Part shown: positions 47,076 through 59,311 of the stretch, one piece after another
Position numbering within the stretch: the stretch's first letter is position 1
Layout of the letters: each line of letters opens with the position of its first letter
Source: Rhynchopus euleeides
Lineage: Eukaryota > Euglenozoa > Diplonemea > Diplonemida > Diplonemidae
Direction: 5' to 3'
DNA length: 64,000 nucleotides
NCBI GenBank assembly: GCA_963210315.1
Contig: OY723272.1
Coordinates: 1,674,001 to 1,738,000, forward strand
Position numbers and translations under genes: made by a program
Notes under the pieces: model-generated
What the model was told of the DNA's origin: nothing
The model's database searches: none
What the model saw: only the letters and a program-made list of their open reading frames with translations

Positions 47076-47669
47076 ATGCAGTCCGCCATGCCCACCCACA
47101 GCATGTCCTCTGTGCACGTCTGCGACCCTCTGACGAAGGAGCGCATGCGTGTCCCTCTGGAGTACATCAAGCCGACGTCTGGGTGTGAGGTGCACCTTGC
47201 GTGTCTCGAGAAGAACGTGCGGGGCGGGTGCGGCGGGCAGACGAAGGATGTTCACGTCTGCATGCTGCACCAGAAGGGCAAGTGCCGGAGCGGGAAGAGG
47301 TGCAACCAGATCCACGTCGACAGGGCCTACGTTTCCGGCAGGCGCCAGGCCTTCTCTGGGAAGGGCGAAGTCACGCAGGCCCCGAAGCGCCGTTCGAAGA
47401 AGTCTGCGAAGCAGGAGCCGGAGGCAGCCGACACTGCCTCGCAGGGCAGCAGCCCGAGCGTGCGCAGCTCTGTTGCTGGCCTCAGCAGCGACGACAGCGA
47501 CTGCGCGTCGCTCGCCACGGCAGACTCCTCAGAGAGCACTCTCGTTGGCCAGGTTGCCGCGAAGCTCCGCGTCCCGCTCTCCCCACCTTCCCTCGACTTT
47601 GACGAGCCGCACTGTGATGCCGATGCCCTGGATGAGCCGTGCTGGCTTGGGACACTCTTGGAGGCGTGA
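47076..47669 (+). CDS. CCCH zinc-finger protein
   Basis: 197 residues with one CCCH finger, C62-x7-C70-x5-C76-x3-H80 (CMLHQKGKCRSGKRCNQIH), the spacing typical of RNA-binding CCCH proteins. Residues 10-50 before the finger hold other cysteines. After it comes a basic stretch (KRRSKKSAKQE) that could be a nuclear signal, then a Ser/Asp-rich low-complexity tail ending with an acidic segment. The likely role is binding mRNA and controlling its stability or translation. Single-finger proteins of this layout are frequent in kinetoplastids, but the layout alone does not define the lineage. The ATG at 47076 is the first in a good context after the pyrimidine-rich leader. Confidence 0.75.
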   Translation: MQSAMPTHSMSSVHVCDPLTKERMRVPLEYIKPTSGCEVHLACLEKNVRGGCGGQTKDVHVCMLHQKGKCRSGKRCNQIHVDRAYVSGRRQAFSGKGEVTQAPKRRSKKSAKQEPEAADTASQGSSPSVRSSVAGLSSDDSDCASLATADSSESTLVGQVAAKLRVPLSPPSLDFDEPHCDADALDEPCWLGTLLEA

Positions 47670-50600
47670 GAAGAGGGTGTAGGGCATCAAGAGCAAGGGG
47701 GGGGGTGGGTGGTGGTGGTAGTGGTGGGGTGTTATGTTTCACCATCCCTCCCCCGCCCCCGTTCATGTGCCACGAAGGCCTGTCTTCTGACAGGCCTCTG
47801 AGGGTGGCGGGTTCATTGATTACTCAGCATGAAAGCAAAACGTTCGGGCGGGGGTGTGTCGGTGCGGCAGGGTGTGGTGTGTGGTGTGTCTGCGAGTTTT
47901 TCCAACCATGTTGTGCTTTTGTTCCGCGGCACCCAGGGGTTTAATGGAAATCGACCCGTCAAGCGTGATCACGTGATGAGGTCCGTTTCCCTGAGAATCC
48001 GGGTTTGCGGAACACCTTTGGACTCCCCTCTCAGTCGTACACCGGAGTCCGGTTGGCAATCGCGATACCCTCCACATGTCCTACACCGCACAATCACGAG
48101 GTGTGATGTCCCCCAAAAGCCCTGCTTGGGGTGGGGGGGGGCGAGCGAGGTAAGATCCATCAAGAATCCAACACAAAAAAATATTCACAGAAGTTAAAAG
48201 CAAACGTCTCCATCATTTGGAGCCCAGCGCACCATCCGGGCGGCTTGTTGTGCATCACGCAGCCTGGTTGTCCTGCCCGCAATACCAAAATATAGCGCAG
48301 CAAAACCACGATTTCGCTCCCCCCTCTTTTTCTTGTCGTTATCAGCGTAGCAAAACTCTAAACCAAATACACGTAGCCCGGCGTTGCGGCTTACACGATG
48401 GCATTGGGGCCAAATTGTTTCGCCGGCTTTCTCTTGTGTTGCTGGCTTCATGTCAACCATCAGCAGAGAAACCGGCAGGACCATTGCTCAAACGTGAGGA
48501 TGCCTGCGTGCGGTCGCACTGCAAAGCCTCGTCTGCATTGTGGCACACCACTGCCGCATTTTGCAGCTTTGCTTTGAGACCCCCTCGCAGGGTGTTTCCC
48601 AGTAGCCAAAACACATGGAGCTGCGTGTATTTCTCTGTTTGCGTTCTCCCTCATCCCTTCTCCCCCCTCACACCCCACGCTCTCCTCTCCCCGCTTACCA
48701 CATGATGGATATGCCCGCTTTCACCCCCTCACCCCCTCCTACTATCCCCTCTTCCTCTCTTCCCTTCTTCCCCTGCCCTCCAATTGAGCGAAGGGACGGT
48801 GTCGGATTTTTCACTTTTGCCGTTTTTCTCTGCATATTCAACCGTCTCCCCAAACACCCATTTCCAGGCATGAGCCCTGTTCCTTCCTTGATTCTTTTTA
48901 TTTGCTGAGTGGCGTGTGGGGGGGTCGGATGTCGTCGGTGGGAAGTCCGGGATGGTCGTTTCTTCTGCCTGAGTGAGGTGATGGCGGGAAACAAATGGCT
49001 TTGTCACGGCAAGCGCGCTTTACCGTGGGGCAGTGTGACACAGAGTGATCTGACGGCTGCCCCTCCAACTTGATTAACGTCCGGCGCTATAATCGATATG
49101 CAGGGAGCTATTTCGCCTTGACATGCAGCAATTCTGAAAGGAATAAGCATCCTCATTCGCGACTGTTGCTCTTGTGTATCCGCGACTGCGACAGCCCCTT
49201 CCCCCCGCCCTCAGCGATAGAAGTGTTATGGAAGGAGCATCACTTTGCATCAGTATTCCTGATCCGTATTGATTTCCCAACACATTTTTTCCGTCCACCT
49301 CCCTTCCATTTGCCCCCCACGTGCACTTCGTTGAATCCCACCTCCAACAAGGCTTGGCGAGCCAGCAAGTGGGGCGTATTAAATACCCGGGGGATTTGCT
49401 CGATGTGATTTGGCCAACACCGAAAACTCAACTCCGAAAAGAATCACGGGCAATACCTTCGGGCTGTCGAGCAAAAAAAAAACAACAACTATGCATCAAA
49501 TCCCACTGTTCTGATGGAGATCAGGGGTGGTGGTGGTGGCTGTGGTTGTGACTCAGACTCGGAGTGGTGTGCACCAAAGAGTGGGTACTGTATTTCCAAC
49601 AAAGCATTTTCTTTGCTGTCGCTTCACCGCTTGGAGGGGGTGACAGCTGTGTTTTTTTTGGGACACAGAGTCCCACTCTTTGTGCAGCCACACACACGAG
49701 ACACATAACCCAGCCTGGCAAAAGCGCCCTTCAGCGCTGATTCCAGCCAAACTCGAGCAGAGCTTTGTTATCTCTCTCACTCGGCATTGTGCTTTCCGGC
49801 ACCCAATTATCCACCCTTTTCCCCTTTACTTTTTCCCTGCATTTTCTGATACCCCTCCCACCTCACCCCTTCGATAGAGGTGCCTGTGTGATCTGCATTG
49901 TTTTGCTTTCGCACATACTCTTCGCACCTCTCGCCGCATCCCCCTCTCCCACATATTGTCCGTTCTGTCGATTCATTCAACATCTTTCCTTTGACCCACT
50001 GATGTTTTCTTCGCAGCCGTCGATTCGCGGTTGGCTGCCATGTTTTTTTGGCATTTGTTATGGCAGAGAGCAGCAGTAAATTATTTCAGGATTCTCGCAC
50101 AAAAAAAATGGGGGCGGGTGGGGGTGGGGGGGGTGGGGGGGTGGGGCAGCTTCGTGGCATGGCAATTCGGTATCCCTGCACACCCCATGCACTGAGCAGG
50201 GGGCACGGCTTTTTGTGCCAAGCAAATATTCCGGAACTTCAAAGTCTTTCTTTCTTTGCTAGTGCCAGCCCCGCCCCCGTCCCCCCCACCACACACGCAC
50301 ACCCTCCCCCAGGCTCGACAGTTATTCTTATGATTTGAACGAGTTTTTTAGGCCACTTTCCGAACAGCTCCCTCGATCTCCCGAAAATCGCGGGTGTAGG
50401 GTCTGAAGTTAGCGCAACCCCTGGGGTGGCCCCATGTTTGAGTTTAGCTAGTACAATTCGGTTGATGTCATTGCCTGGTTTTGTATGGGCGCACGATCTT
50501 CGTGCGCAAAGTGCCGAGTTTCAGTTATGGTGGGCCGTGCCCTGCAACACAGCATACCACAGCACAACACCCTCTGAGCGCATCAGCCAAGAGGGTTGGA

Positions 50601-53487
50601 AGCAGTGTGCGAAGTCGTCAAACGCATCGCAAAATTGATGCGATCGTACTTTCGTCCATTGCGCCCCCACCCACCCCACACCAACACCCACCCCTCCGCC
50701 GAACCCATCAACGAGGATGCTTGAAGCTTTACCGAGTTGATACCACCCTTGGCACGCAGCTGTGTGTGGTTTTGCCGAGCAGCGCATACAGGTTTTCCGC
50801 AAACCTGTATTATACTTTTCTTTGCGCTGCGGCGTTCCCAATCCAGGCATTTGCGGATGTGAACGTACGGCCCACACCTACACACACACACACCCTCCTT
50901 CCCCTGCCTCGAAACAAATTCATTCGCTGGTTTCTTCTTTTGTTTGTTTGTTTTTTGTTGTTGTTTTGTTTGTTGTTGATCTTAGCAGTTATTTTCTTCT
51001 ACCTGTATACATCGGGCGAAATAACGGCGTTTTCGGTGGTGTCAATACCGCCCCCATGCATATACATATCGTATTGCCCTTCTACACCCGCTTTTTATAT
51101 CGTTTGAGATGACACTTCACTTAACTACGTCGATGATACTGGTCACGGCGGGTTGACGCATTTGTTTCGAAGGTTGGAAACTGATCAAAACACCCCTCCT
51201 CCCGAAAGAATGAACGCAAAAAAGGTTGAAGAAAATAAAACTACGCAACACCTGATCAATGCGGTGTTGAGGGCTGAGCCTCTCAAGAGCTTTCTGCTTC
51301 AAAGGAGCGGAACAGCTGTTGGTTGTCTCCCCAGCGCACAGACTCTTTCCGTGTTTCCTTTTTGACCTCTGGCCTCAGGCAGCTGGGGTTAAGGGCGTAG
51401 GGCGACTCGAGATAGGTCCCCGGATGAGAGAGGAAAAAAAGGAGACATTGCAGGGGGCTTTCGCTCTGTGCCACTGTATGGCAAAACTGTTTCACTTTGC
51501 AGCCAGGTGGGCTATGTGAGGCAACTCATATTTTCTCACTTTTCTGCATTTCTGAGTGAATGGCCCCCTGTCACGGCTTTCTGAAAAGAGCACGTCACCC
51601 GCCTTGGTGTGATGGGCTCAGCACATCCCTTGGATGCACGTTGCGTCGCTGTGGTGTGTGTTTAGGGAGACTGGCACATGCAGTCCATGCGGTTGTGGAG
51701 TTCCAAGCGATGTGAACGGATCACAGTGAAGTCGTGGGTTAGCGGAGGAGGTTATTCGGCTTGAAAGCTTTAGTATTAGCACCTTGTATGTCACGTTCAG
51801 AGCTCCCTCAACGGCTGGAGCGTGTGCATTCAAAGCAAAGCAGCTCGGATCTGTTGGTGGACAGTTTTATTGAAAGGAACTGGCAGCTGTGTGTGGCACA
51901 CATCACAATGTGCCACACAGCCAATCGGAGAAGGACGAATGAGCAAACCCCCCCGCCCCTATTCACACCACACCCACACACATTAAGCGCAATGACGCCT
52001 TTCCTCACGAGAGCTGTGTTGGCAACCCCTTCCAGCGCCTCAAAAGCCCGAGGGGTTTGCGGGTTTGGCCTTGGAACCATTTGCATGGAGGCATGCATCT
52101 GTTCCCGGCGGACGGGTTTTTGAGGGGGGGTGGTGGTGGTCACAGCAGAGCGCACCGGAGACGTTCACAGGAAAGAGACTCCCTTCAAGTATTGCCCAGA
52201 GGCTATCGATTGACCCCGCTCTTGTATCCTCTTGAAATGGATGGGTCCCTCACGTTTCTGATTTGCTTTCTTTTGGGCTGACAGCGAATTGCCTTCCACT
52301 TGATGATCCGTGTCACTCCAAAAAGAACACTGAGAAGAAACAAAGCGCGTTGCACCCTCTGTGCCTTGCGTGTTCGTGGGAATCATATCGAGAGGTGGGA
52401 GTGGCGCTGATTACTCTCTGGGGATGCCTTACCAGCCGCTTCCTGAAAGGTGCGCGCCCCGACCAGCCAACGATGGGGGGGGATGACTGCCTAAGGTTAC
52501 GGGGGGTTTTCCGGAATTCACGGAATTTCCCTCAACCCAATCAGAACAGCCGGAAATTTTCCTGCTGTTTTTTTTGGGGGCATGGGCCAAGCAGACTCGA
52601 TTCGACCCGTTCGGGGAAGCTTGCAGCCAACCCTCAGGCAATGCCCCCCGCCCCGACATATGTCCCACAAAACGTTTGTGCCGGCAGGCACTCCAAACGG
52701 GTCGCATGCTTACGAAATAATATTACACCTTCCCGATCGCCCCTCACTTTTCACCACAAACAGGACTCCCCTGTCAAGTGTCGCAACAAAGAAAAGGACG
52801 GTTTTTTTGGGGCACCGGAAGACAACTCCACAGCAAAAGGCTGTGTGGAGTTGGGGGGGGGTTTTTTTTATGCTTGCCCTCCTCGACTGTTTTGGCGCAC
52901 AAAGACAACAAACGTCCCTATCTTTTGGCCTGTGTAGCCCGTCACTCTCACCATACAAATGCATACGCCTGATGCGCCTGCTTGACTTGAAGGTATCGCG
53001 GTATGTCACACCGGAGTAGTGTCGCCCACTCCCGATGAACCACCCCGCAGGGCGCGTTCCGCACTGTGACACGACCCCGACAAGAATTCAGACAGAATGC
53101 ATTTCTGTGTGTTTCGCAGAGAAGTGAACTCACCCACCCTTCCAGATATCGTGCTCAACGGACACGGTTGCTTGCGCAAGAAGGTGTTGGGGTGTGGGGT
53201 GTGGTGCTGTGGGCTGCTTCCTGCCACCGCCACCGCCCCGGCCCCGGACCCGCCCTTGATTTCTCTGTAGTCGCTACATTGCTTCCCCCCGCCCCCAGCC
53301 CTTCCCACCCAACTCACCAAACCTGCACTGACATTGCCCTGCTGCGTCTACCGAAGTGTCCTTCTCACCCTCCTCTTGTATTTTCACCAACACCAACACC
53401 CCAGACCAAGGCTGCTGGGCCCAGCAACACCATTCCCGCAAAGCCGCAGACGCTGGGGGCGGGGGGGGGGCAAGGCTGGCAGCAAAT
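47670..53487. other. Large spacer without a convincing gene
   Basis: 5.8 kb of mixed composition with many T-, C- and G-runs. I examined the longer open frames (48217-48705, 50481-51107, 52263-52937); none shows a domain, signal peptide plus mature protein, or gene-like GC-rich third positions. The hydrophobic run in 50481-51107 comes from a T-rich tract. Confidence 0.55.
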
Positions 53488-54299
53488 TTTTACTGCACTT
53501 TACTGCACTTTATTTTACTGCATTTTACTGTATTTTATTGTATTTTATTTTCCGGATTTTTGGATAAAGTGCATGGTCCTTAGTGGTGCCTTGGGCTTCG
53601 CATACGTACAGCTGGGAGGACCACTATGGACAGGCCAAATGCTGGAGTCACACCCACTTTACAGAGGTGCAGCCACGTCTGCAAGTTTGCGGACAGCCGC
53701 AAACCCGCAGAAGATGGCAAAAAGTACCGCTCCTGCACGGAGGTTCTCCTGAAGGTCACAGGGACGCACCAAGGCTCCGGCAGAGAATGCAGGCCGGGAT
53801 GGATGTGCCCTGCCTATGTTGGGTCGGTGGGTTCGCAGGACCTGATCGGTGCGGCCTCCGCCTGGCTTCAGTCCTGCTTTGAGTGCTTTCAGTCCGCTCT
53901 GATGTCCAGCCTCCCCGAACGGGATGGTGAAGAACCCGTACGCCAGAGCTCAGCTGTACAACGTCCGAGGAAGGTGGACTGCCCACCGCACACCGCCGTG
54001 CTGGTCCGCCCTGCTGCGCCTGCGGTGCTGGGGTGCGCCTGCTGCCTGATTGGCCCCGGCACTCGGAAGCAGCATCAAGCATGCCGAACAGCAGCAGGGC
54101 GGGCCTGGCGGGGGCACTGCCTTGGTGGCCTTGTGTTGGCCAGAGTGGGCGGATCAGGGTCCCCTGGCACGGCAGGTCAGCATCCTGCCCACCGTCACGC
54201 CGAGCCACCCCTACAACACGCTCTCCTGCACTTTATTGCACTTTATTGCACTTTACTGCATTTTACTGCACTTTACTGCATTTTATTGCACTTTATTTT
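53488..54299 (+). repeat. GC-rich block bracketed by TTTACTGCA-type tandem repeats
   Basis: 53488-53552 and 54226-54299 are tandem runs of 10-11-base units such as TTTACTGCAC and TTTATTGCAC in the same orientation. Between them lie 670 GC-rich bases with coding-like composition. The frame from 53626 contains RCSHVCKFADSRKPAEDGKKY but no known domain. It may be a captured gene piece or an old exon; undecided. Confidence 0.45.
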
Positions 54300-55042
54300 C
54301 ATGGTATGACAAAGGTCTTAATAAGAAAAGGATCTTTTCACTTCTTTCTTAAGACGTCTTAATGCAGGTGCTGCATTAAATTTCTTAAATTAATGACCCC
54401 CATTATTTTTAAGAAATGCAGGATTTCTTAAGATTTCTTAATGAAATGATGGACATTATTTCCATATCTCCCAGCATTAAAAATGTCCATCATTCTGAAA
54501 AAGATCTTTTAAGATCTTTTTCAGAATGATGGACATTAAAATGCTAGGCATTAAGAAACACGTCTTAAGAAATCAGTAAGAAATCTTTAAGAAATAGCCC
54601 TTTCGGCATTACATTAAGACGTCTTACTGGGGGGGGGCAAATACAAGCATACATGCTAATACAAGCATACATGCGAATACAAGCATATTATGAAAATCCG
54701 GATTTAAATAAAATTTTCAGGCTAATAGAAGCATATATGCTTCTATTAGCCTGGTAGAAAATATTGGGTATTTTTGGGGTTTTTGGGGGGTTTTCCACCA
54801 CAAAAATATAAATTTTTCTACCAGGCTAATACAAGCATGTATGCTTGTATTAGCCTGGTCAACAAAAATTGGGTTTTTAGTATGCTTGTATTCGCAGTAT
54901 AATCATTTATAATTTTTCCAGAAAGCCCCGCATTATGCGAGCTGGCACGCTTAATACAAGCATATATGCTTGTATTTGCCCCCCCCCAGTAAGAAATTTC
55001 GAGATATCTTAACATTTCTTGCAAGATCTTTGTCATACCATG
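54300..55042. mobile_element. Non-autonomous element with CATGG ends
   Basis: Inverted ends CATGGTATGACAAAG at 54300 and its reverse complement ending at 55042. TATTTT flanks both sides (54294-54299 and 55043-55048), a 6-base target duplication. The interior is AT-rich with AAGATCTT words and a palindrome around AAAAGATCTTTTAAGATC. The CATGG start, 6-base duplication and AAGATCTT words match the hAT-type element at 41878-46670, so it is probably a dependent of that family. A second element (54627-54989) is inserted in it. Confidence 0.7.
54627..54989. mobile_element. TA-inserted MITE nested in the CATGG element
   Basis: Ends CTGGGGGGGGGCAAATAC and its reverse complement, with TA on both sides (54625-54626 and 54990-54991). 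Inside are two long hairpins (54719-54754 and 54820-54856) built on GGCTAATA and AAGCAT words. Non-coding. Confidence 0.7.
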
Positions 55043-57178
55043 TATTTTATTTTATGTTTTTTATTTTTAAAATGCAGCATTTGTCCAGCCTTGGGGGGGG
55101 GGGGGGCGGGGAAGGGTGCAGGTCATCAATAAAACATTCAAAGTCCTTCAAAAAAATGTACACGGCAGGTGCAAGCTCTTTATTTTGCTTGTGGCTGCCG
55201 TGGCATTAAAGGAGATGCCTCGCCCAGACCCCCCCTCCCCTCCCCTCCCCAACACACCAACAACATAAGATCCGCCTCCTGCGTGGAGGAGGGCATAAGG
55301 ATGTATGCACAGGATTTGCACCGGGCACAGTTTCCTGCGTTGTGTGCACGATCTCAACCCAAATCTCACAACAAAAAAACGGTCAAAAAAGTCGCCTTTT
55401 TTTTGCTGACGGATTCCATCCCGTTAGCAGAGGGTACAGTTCGGTCCGGGAAGGGGAGGGGAGGGGGATATGAGACGTGTGTGCACACGATGCTGCAGGC
55501 AGGGTTCCGAATACGGCTTCATCTCGTTGGTTTCCGGCGAGGCACCCTGTCTACAGTGTCGAGGTGTGGGGGTGAGGTTTAGCTTGCTACAGTTTTGCGG
55601 GCTGGCAGAGAGGGCGGGCGTGATCATCTGGAAGTGGACACAGGTTGATACGCTCGGTGTGCGGTGCACCTTTTCGTATCCTGTCAGAAGAATAGGTTTT
55701 GGCTGCACGAAACACACACCACGTCGCAACGACGCCATTTCCCTCGGCCAGCCTGTTCGGCTGTAGTGCAAAGCGTTTGGCCCGCCCACAACACGTCCCT
55801 GTGTTTCCCACCCTTGTTCCCACCCGGCCCGGAGTGTACCCTCTACTCCGACTCGACTCCAGCCAGTCACACGATTATTGTCTTTCCCACCGTTTCTATT
55901 TTTGTGGCAAAAAAAATCAAACAAAAAAAAACAGAACAGAAGGGCGAGGCGTGTCTGGCCTGTGTTCCGTGCCAGCCAAACATTCCGCAAAAAGAAAGCC
56001 CCCCTCCCCAACTCACCCATTCCCGGACCATTTCAGGTCGACTTCACGCCCTTACCCATCTCTTCATAACAGTTGCACCGTTTCATTGTTTTCCAGTTTT
56101 ATTTTACGTCCAGCTCATCGCCTGCCACAAATGCATATCTCGGGGGGTGGGGTGTGAAGCCGGGGGGTCTTCTTTCGTTGCTTGTTATCCAGGTCTTTCT
56201 TTTTTCTGGTGAGGTTCTGAGCGTTGTGCGTGGTATGGTTTTTGGATGTGGTCCATCAGGACCTGGAGGTGCGTGCATCTGTGCAGCTGTGGGGAGGGGC
56301 CCATGCGTGCTTCCGGATTTTTTCAGAAATTTCCCTTCGTCAAGAAACATCAGGGAAGGCTCGAAAAATTACGGCAGAGCTGACAGAGCCGACACCACAG
56401 ACATCTCTTCCTTCTCAGGTGAAGCGAGTATTTACTGGGTTGACCATTCCAGGGGCACTATACATCACAAAACGGTATGAACCAAAACGTATGATCTGGC
56501 GTGTGTGTTGCAGTGAGGATCGCATCAAGGGGTCGGGGATGCCCTCTTCACTGCAGCTACGGAGATTACCACCGCATGCCTGATCAGACGCAAAAGTGTC
56601 GGGCACTCAGAAGATGGACATGTGCGATATGAAGTGCCGAAATCAACAAAGAAAACGTCCAAAAAAACGTGCGTGGGTCTTGCAGTCCTCGAACCCTGAG
56701 AGCCGTGGCATTTCAGGGGAGGGTTGCAATGCTTACTCCAAAAAAAATATTTCAAGAAAACGTCCTCGTCAAGGAGTACCAACGCCTTCTGGCTCCGTCG
56801 TGAAAAGGGCTGCCTTGCCGAATCGGACGCCAGGGTCGTAGCCCTAGATATTTTAAAAAAAACGTCATTTAGAGGTGGCACCTTTGTTCCGAGCTTCCCC
56901 AGACCATGGCAGGTGCTCGCCCTCGGGTCTGAAACAACCATCGGCGGGGCAAACGGACAAAGCGGCGTCAACACTGCGGAAACACACCTCCCGACCCCCC
57001 TGCCCTCTGGGGGCAGGGCAGCAATATGATTTCAAAGGAAAAAAATAACGGTGCGAGGGCACCGACCAGACCATTAGTTTGTTGTTCCCAGCCTTTCTCC
57101 TTCTGCTCCTTCTCCTGCTTCCCCACCCTCTCTCTCGCACGCGTTTCAAGTGCAATTTCGCCAAAAAATGAAAAATTA
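55043..57178. other. Spacer without a convincing gene
   Basis: 2.1 kb of T- and A-run-rich sequence with scattered GC stretches. No domain in the open frames (for example 55664-56212, 56224-56583). A weak relative of the CCATGACGGG motif family lies near 56902. Confidence 0.5.
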
Positions 57179-57180
57179 TA

Positions 57181-57509
57181 CCGTATACGTAAATATTTTG
57201 GAACGTAAATATTATGGAACGTAAATATTTTGGAACGCTGGTGGGTTGGCGTTCCAGATTTTTTTCGTTCCATAATATTTACAGGGCTTTCTGCGACTCG
57301 GGGACTTGGACCAGGTGATCGGACGGCATGCAGAGTCCCTGACGGGACCTACTCGTGCACTTTTCGCGCGATTCCTGACGCAAGCCGTCCTCACCACCGA
57401 GTCCCCAACTGGCCCTGTAAATATTTTGGAACGTAAATATTATGGAACGGACCGGCCAAAAATGGGCCCGTTCCATAATATTTACGTTCCATAATATTTA
57501 CGTATACGG
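57181..57509. mobile_element. 329-bp MITE, copy 1
   Basis: Inverted ends CCGTATACGTAAATATT and reverse complement, each arm holding repeated words ACGTAAATATT(T/A)TGGA. TA lies outside both ends. It has a GC-rich core of about 170 bases without a gene. It differs from copy 2 at three positions. Confidence 0.85.
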
Positions 57510-57662
57510 TATATCTGCCACGAACATACCCTCACCTCTGGCGCGCTATCTCTCTCTCTTGGGCTCAACACCGAATCGTTGCCAAGAGGCTTTGCTATGC
57601 ATGCCACGACGACAATCACATACACTGCGCATGCAGGGGGATGCAAGGGCACGCCGGGGGTA

Positions 57663-58684
57663 CACGGTGGGATCTTGTAAATTTTACATGTATAACTACA
57701 AGTATATACATGTATTATACATGTATAATACTTGCATGTCAACTATTATACATGTATAATACATGTATATGCCTGAAATATACATGTAAAATACATGTAT
57801 ATCAAGTAAAAATACATGTATAATACTTGCATGTCAACTATTATACATGTATCTTTACTTGATATACATGTATTTTACATGTATATTTCATGCATTTACA
57901 TGTATTTTACATGTATAATACTTGTCATGCAAGTATTATACATGTAAAATACTTGCATGACAAGTAAAATACTTGCATGCAAGTAAAATACATGTATTTT
58001 ACTTGCATGCAAGTATTTTACTTGTCATGCAAGTATTATACATGTATTTTACTTGTCATGCAAGTATTTTACATGTATAATACTTGCATGACAAGTATTA
58101 TACATGTAAAATACATGTAAATGCATGAAATATACATGTAAAATACATGTATATCAAGTAAAGATACATGTATAATAGTTGACATGCAAGTATTATACAT
58201 GTATTTTTACTTGATATACATGTATTTTACATGTATACCGTATACGTAAATATTTTGGAACGTAAATATTATGGAACGTAAATATTTTGGAACGCTGGTG
58301 GGTTGGCGTTCCAGATTTTTTTCGTTCCATAATATTTACAGGGCTTTCTGCGACTCGGGGACTTGGACCAGGTGATCGGACGGCGTACAGAGTCCCTGAC
58401 GGGACCTACTCGTGCACTTTTCGCGCGATTCCTGACGCAAGCCGTCCTCACCACCGAGTCCCGAACTGGCCCTGTAAATATTTTGGAACGTAAATATTAT
58501 GGAACGGACCGGCCAAAAATGGGCCCGTTCCATAATATTTACGTTCCATAATATTTACGTATACGGTATTTCAGGCATATACATGTATTATACATGTATA
58601 ATAGTTGACATGCAAGTATTATACATGTATAATACATGTATATACTTGTAGTTCTACATGTAAAATTTACAAGATCCCACCGTG
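57663..58684. mobile_element. Nearly perfect palindromic element with CACGGTGG ends
   Basis: Ends CACGGTGGGATCTTG and reverse complement, with TA on both sides (57661-57662 and 58685-58686). Apart from a 329-bp MITE in its right arm, the whole element is one palindrome of about 690 bases centred near 57993, made of words such as TACATGTA, ACTTGCATGCAAGT and ATACATGTAT. The arms differ by one substitution in the outer 115 bases and by about 30 bases in length near the centre. Non-coding. The CACGGTGG start and TA target are shared with 17204-19551. Confidence 0.8.
58238..58566. mobile_element. 329-bp MITE, copy 2, nested in the palindrome
   Basis: Same element as 57181-57509 with three substitutions. 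It lies at a TA in the right arm of the palindromic element; the mirror position in the left arm (around 57776-57780) shows the uninterrupted sequence with a single TA. Confidence 0.88.
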
Positions 58685-59238
58685 TAGGGGAGCCCCCCCC
58701 CCCCTGCTCACGCGCACAACCCACCTGCAAAACAGGATCTCCCATTATTCGTCTGCTTCAAGTGTGAATCCCCCCCCGTGACGAGACTACCCACACCTTT
58801 TCTCTCGTTCTTTCCACTGCCTCACGCCAGCAGCCGCCTGTTTCAGCCGCTGTTTGGCGGGGATGGATGCATGTGCTCCGGATCGATTGCGCCCCGTCTC
58901 CTGTCCCTCGACGCTGTGGTGCCACTGCTCCTTTCCGGCCCAAGTCGGTGCTGCTGAGTGATGCCAGAAACTGCCCTGCAGCACGGCCGGCATCACGCCC
59001 CCGCCCTTTCTTTATTACGCACACGAATTTTGGCGTTGGCAGAATTGCGTGACATGATGATTGGGTTCACCCCTTTGTGCCCCCTCGCCCACAGCACCAA
59101 ACCTCTCCAGCCATGCAGGGGGTGTGCAAAGCGTCAACGGAATAAGGGGGAAAACAGAACGAGCGCAATCCCGTCTTTTTTTTCTTCTACACCGGATCAT
59201 GGTTCCGCTGGGGGGGTGTCATTCCCACCCTCTCTCTA

Positions 59239-59311
59239 TCTCTCTCTCAAGTGCTTGACAACAACGTGCCGCTGGCATGCTGCCCCCCCCTGAAGCCCCA
59301 GCCCACGCAAG
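59239..59311 (+). repeat. Interspersed repeat, CTCTCTCAAGTGCTTGACAA family, copy 2
   Basis: Partner of 36411-36484 in the same orientation. Confidence 0.75.

Noticed and set aside
50481-51107. 208-residue ORF with a hydrophobic stretch
   Set aside because: The hydrophobic part is a translated T-rich tract; no other support.
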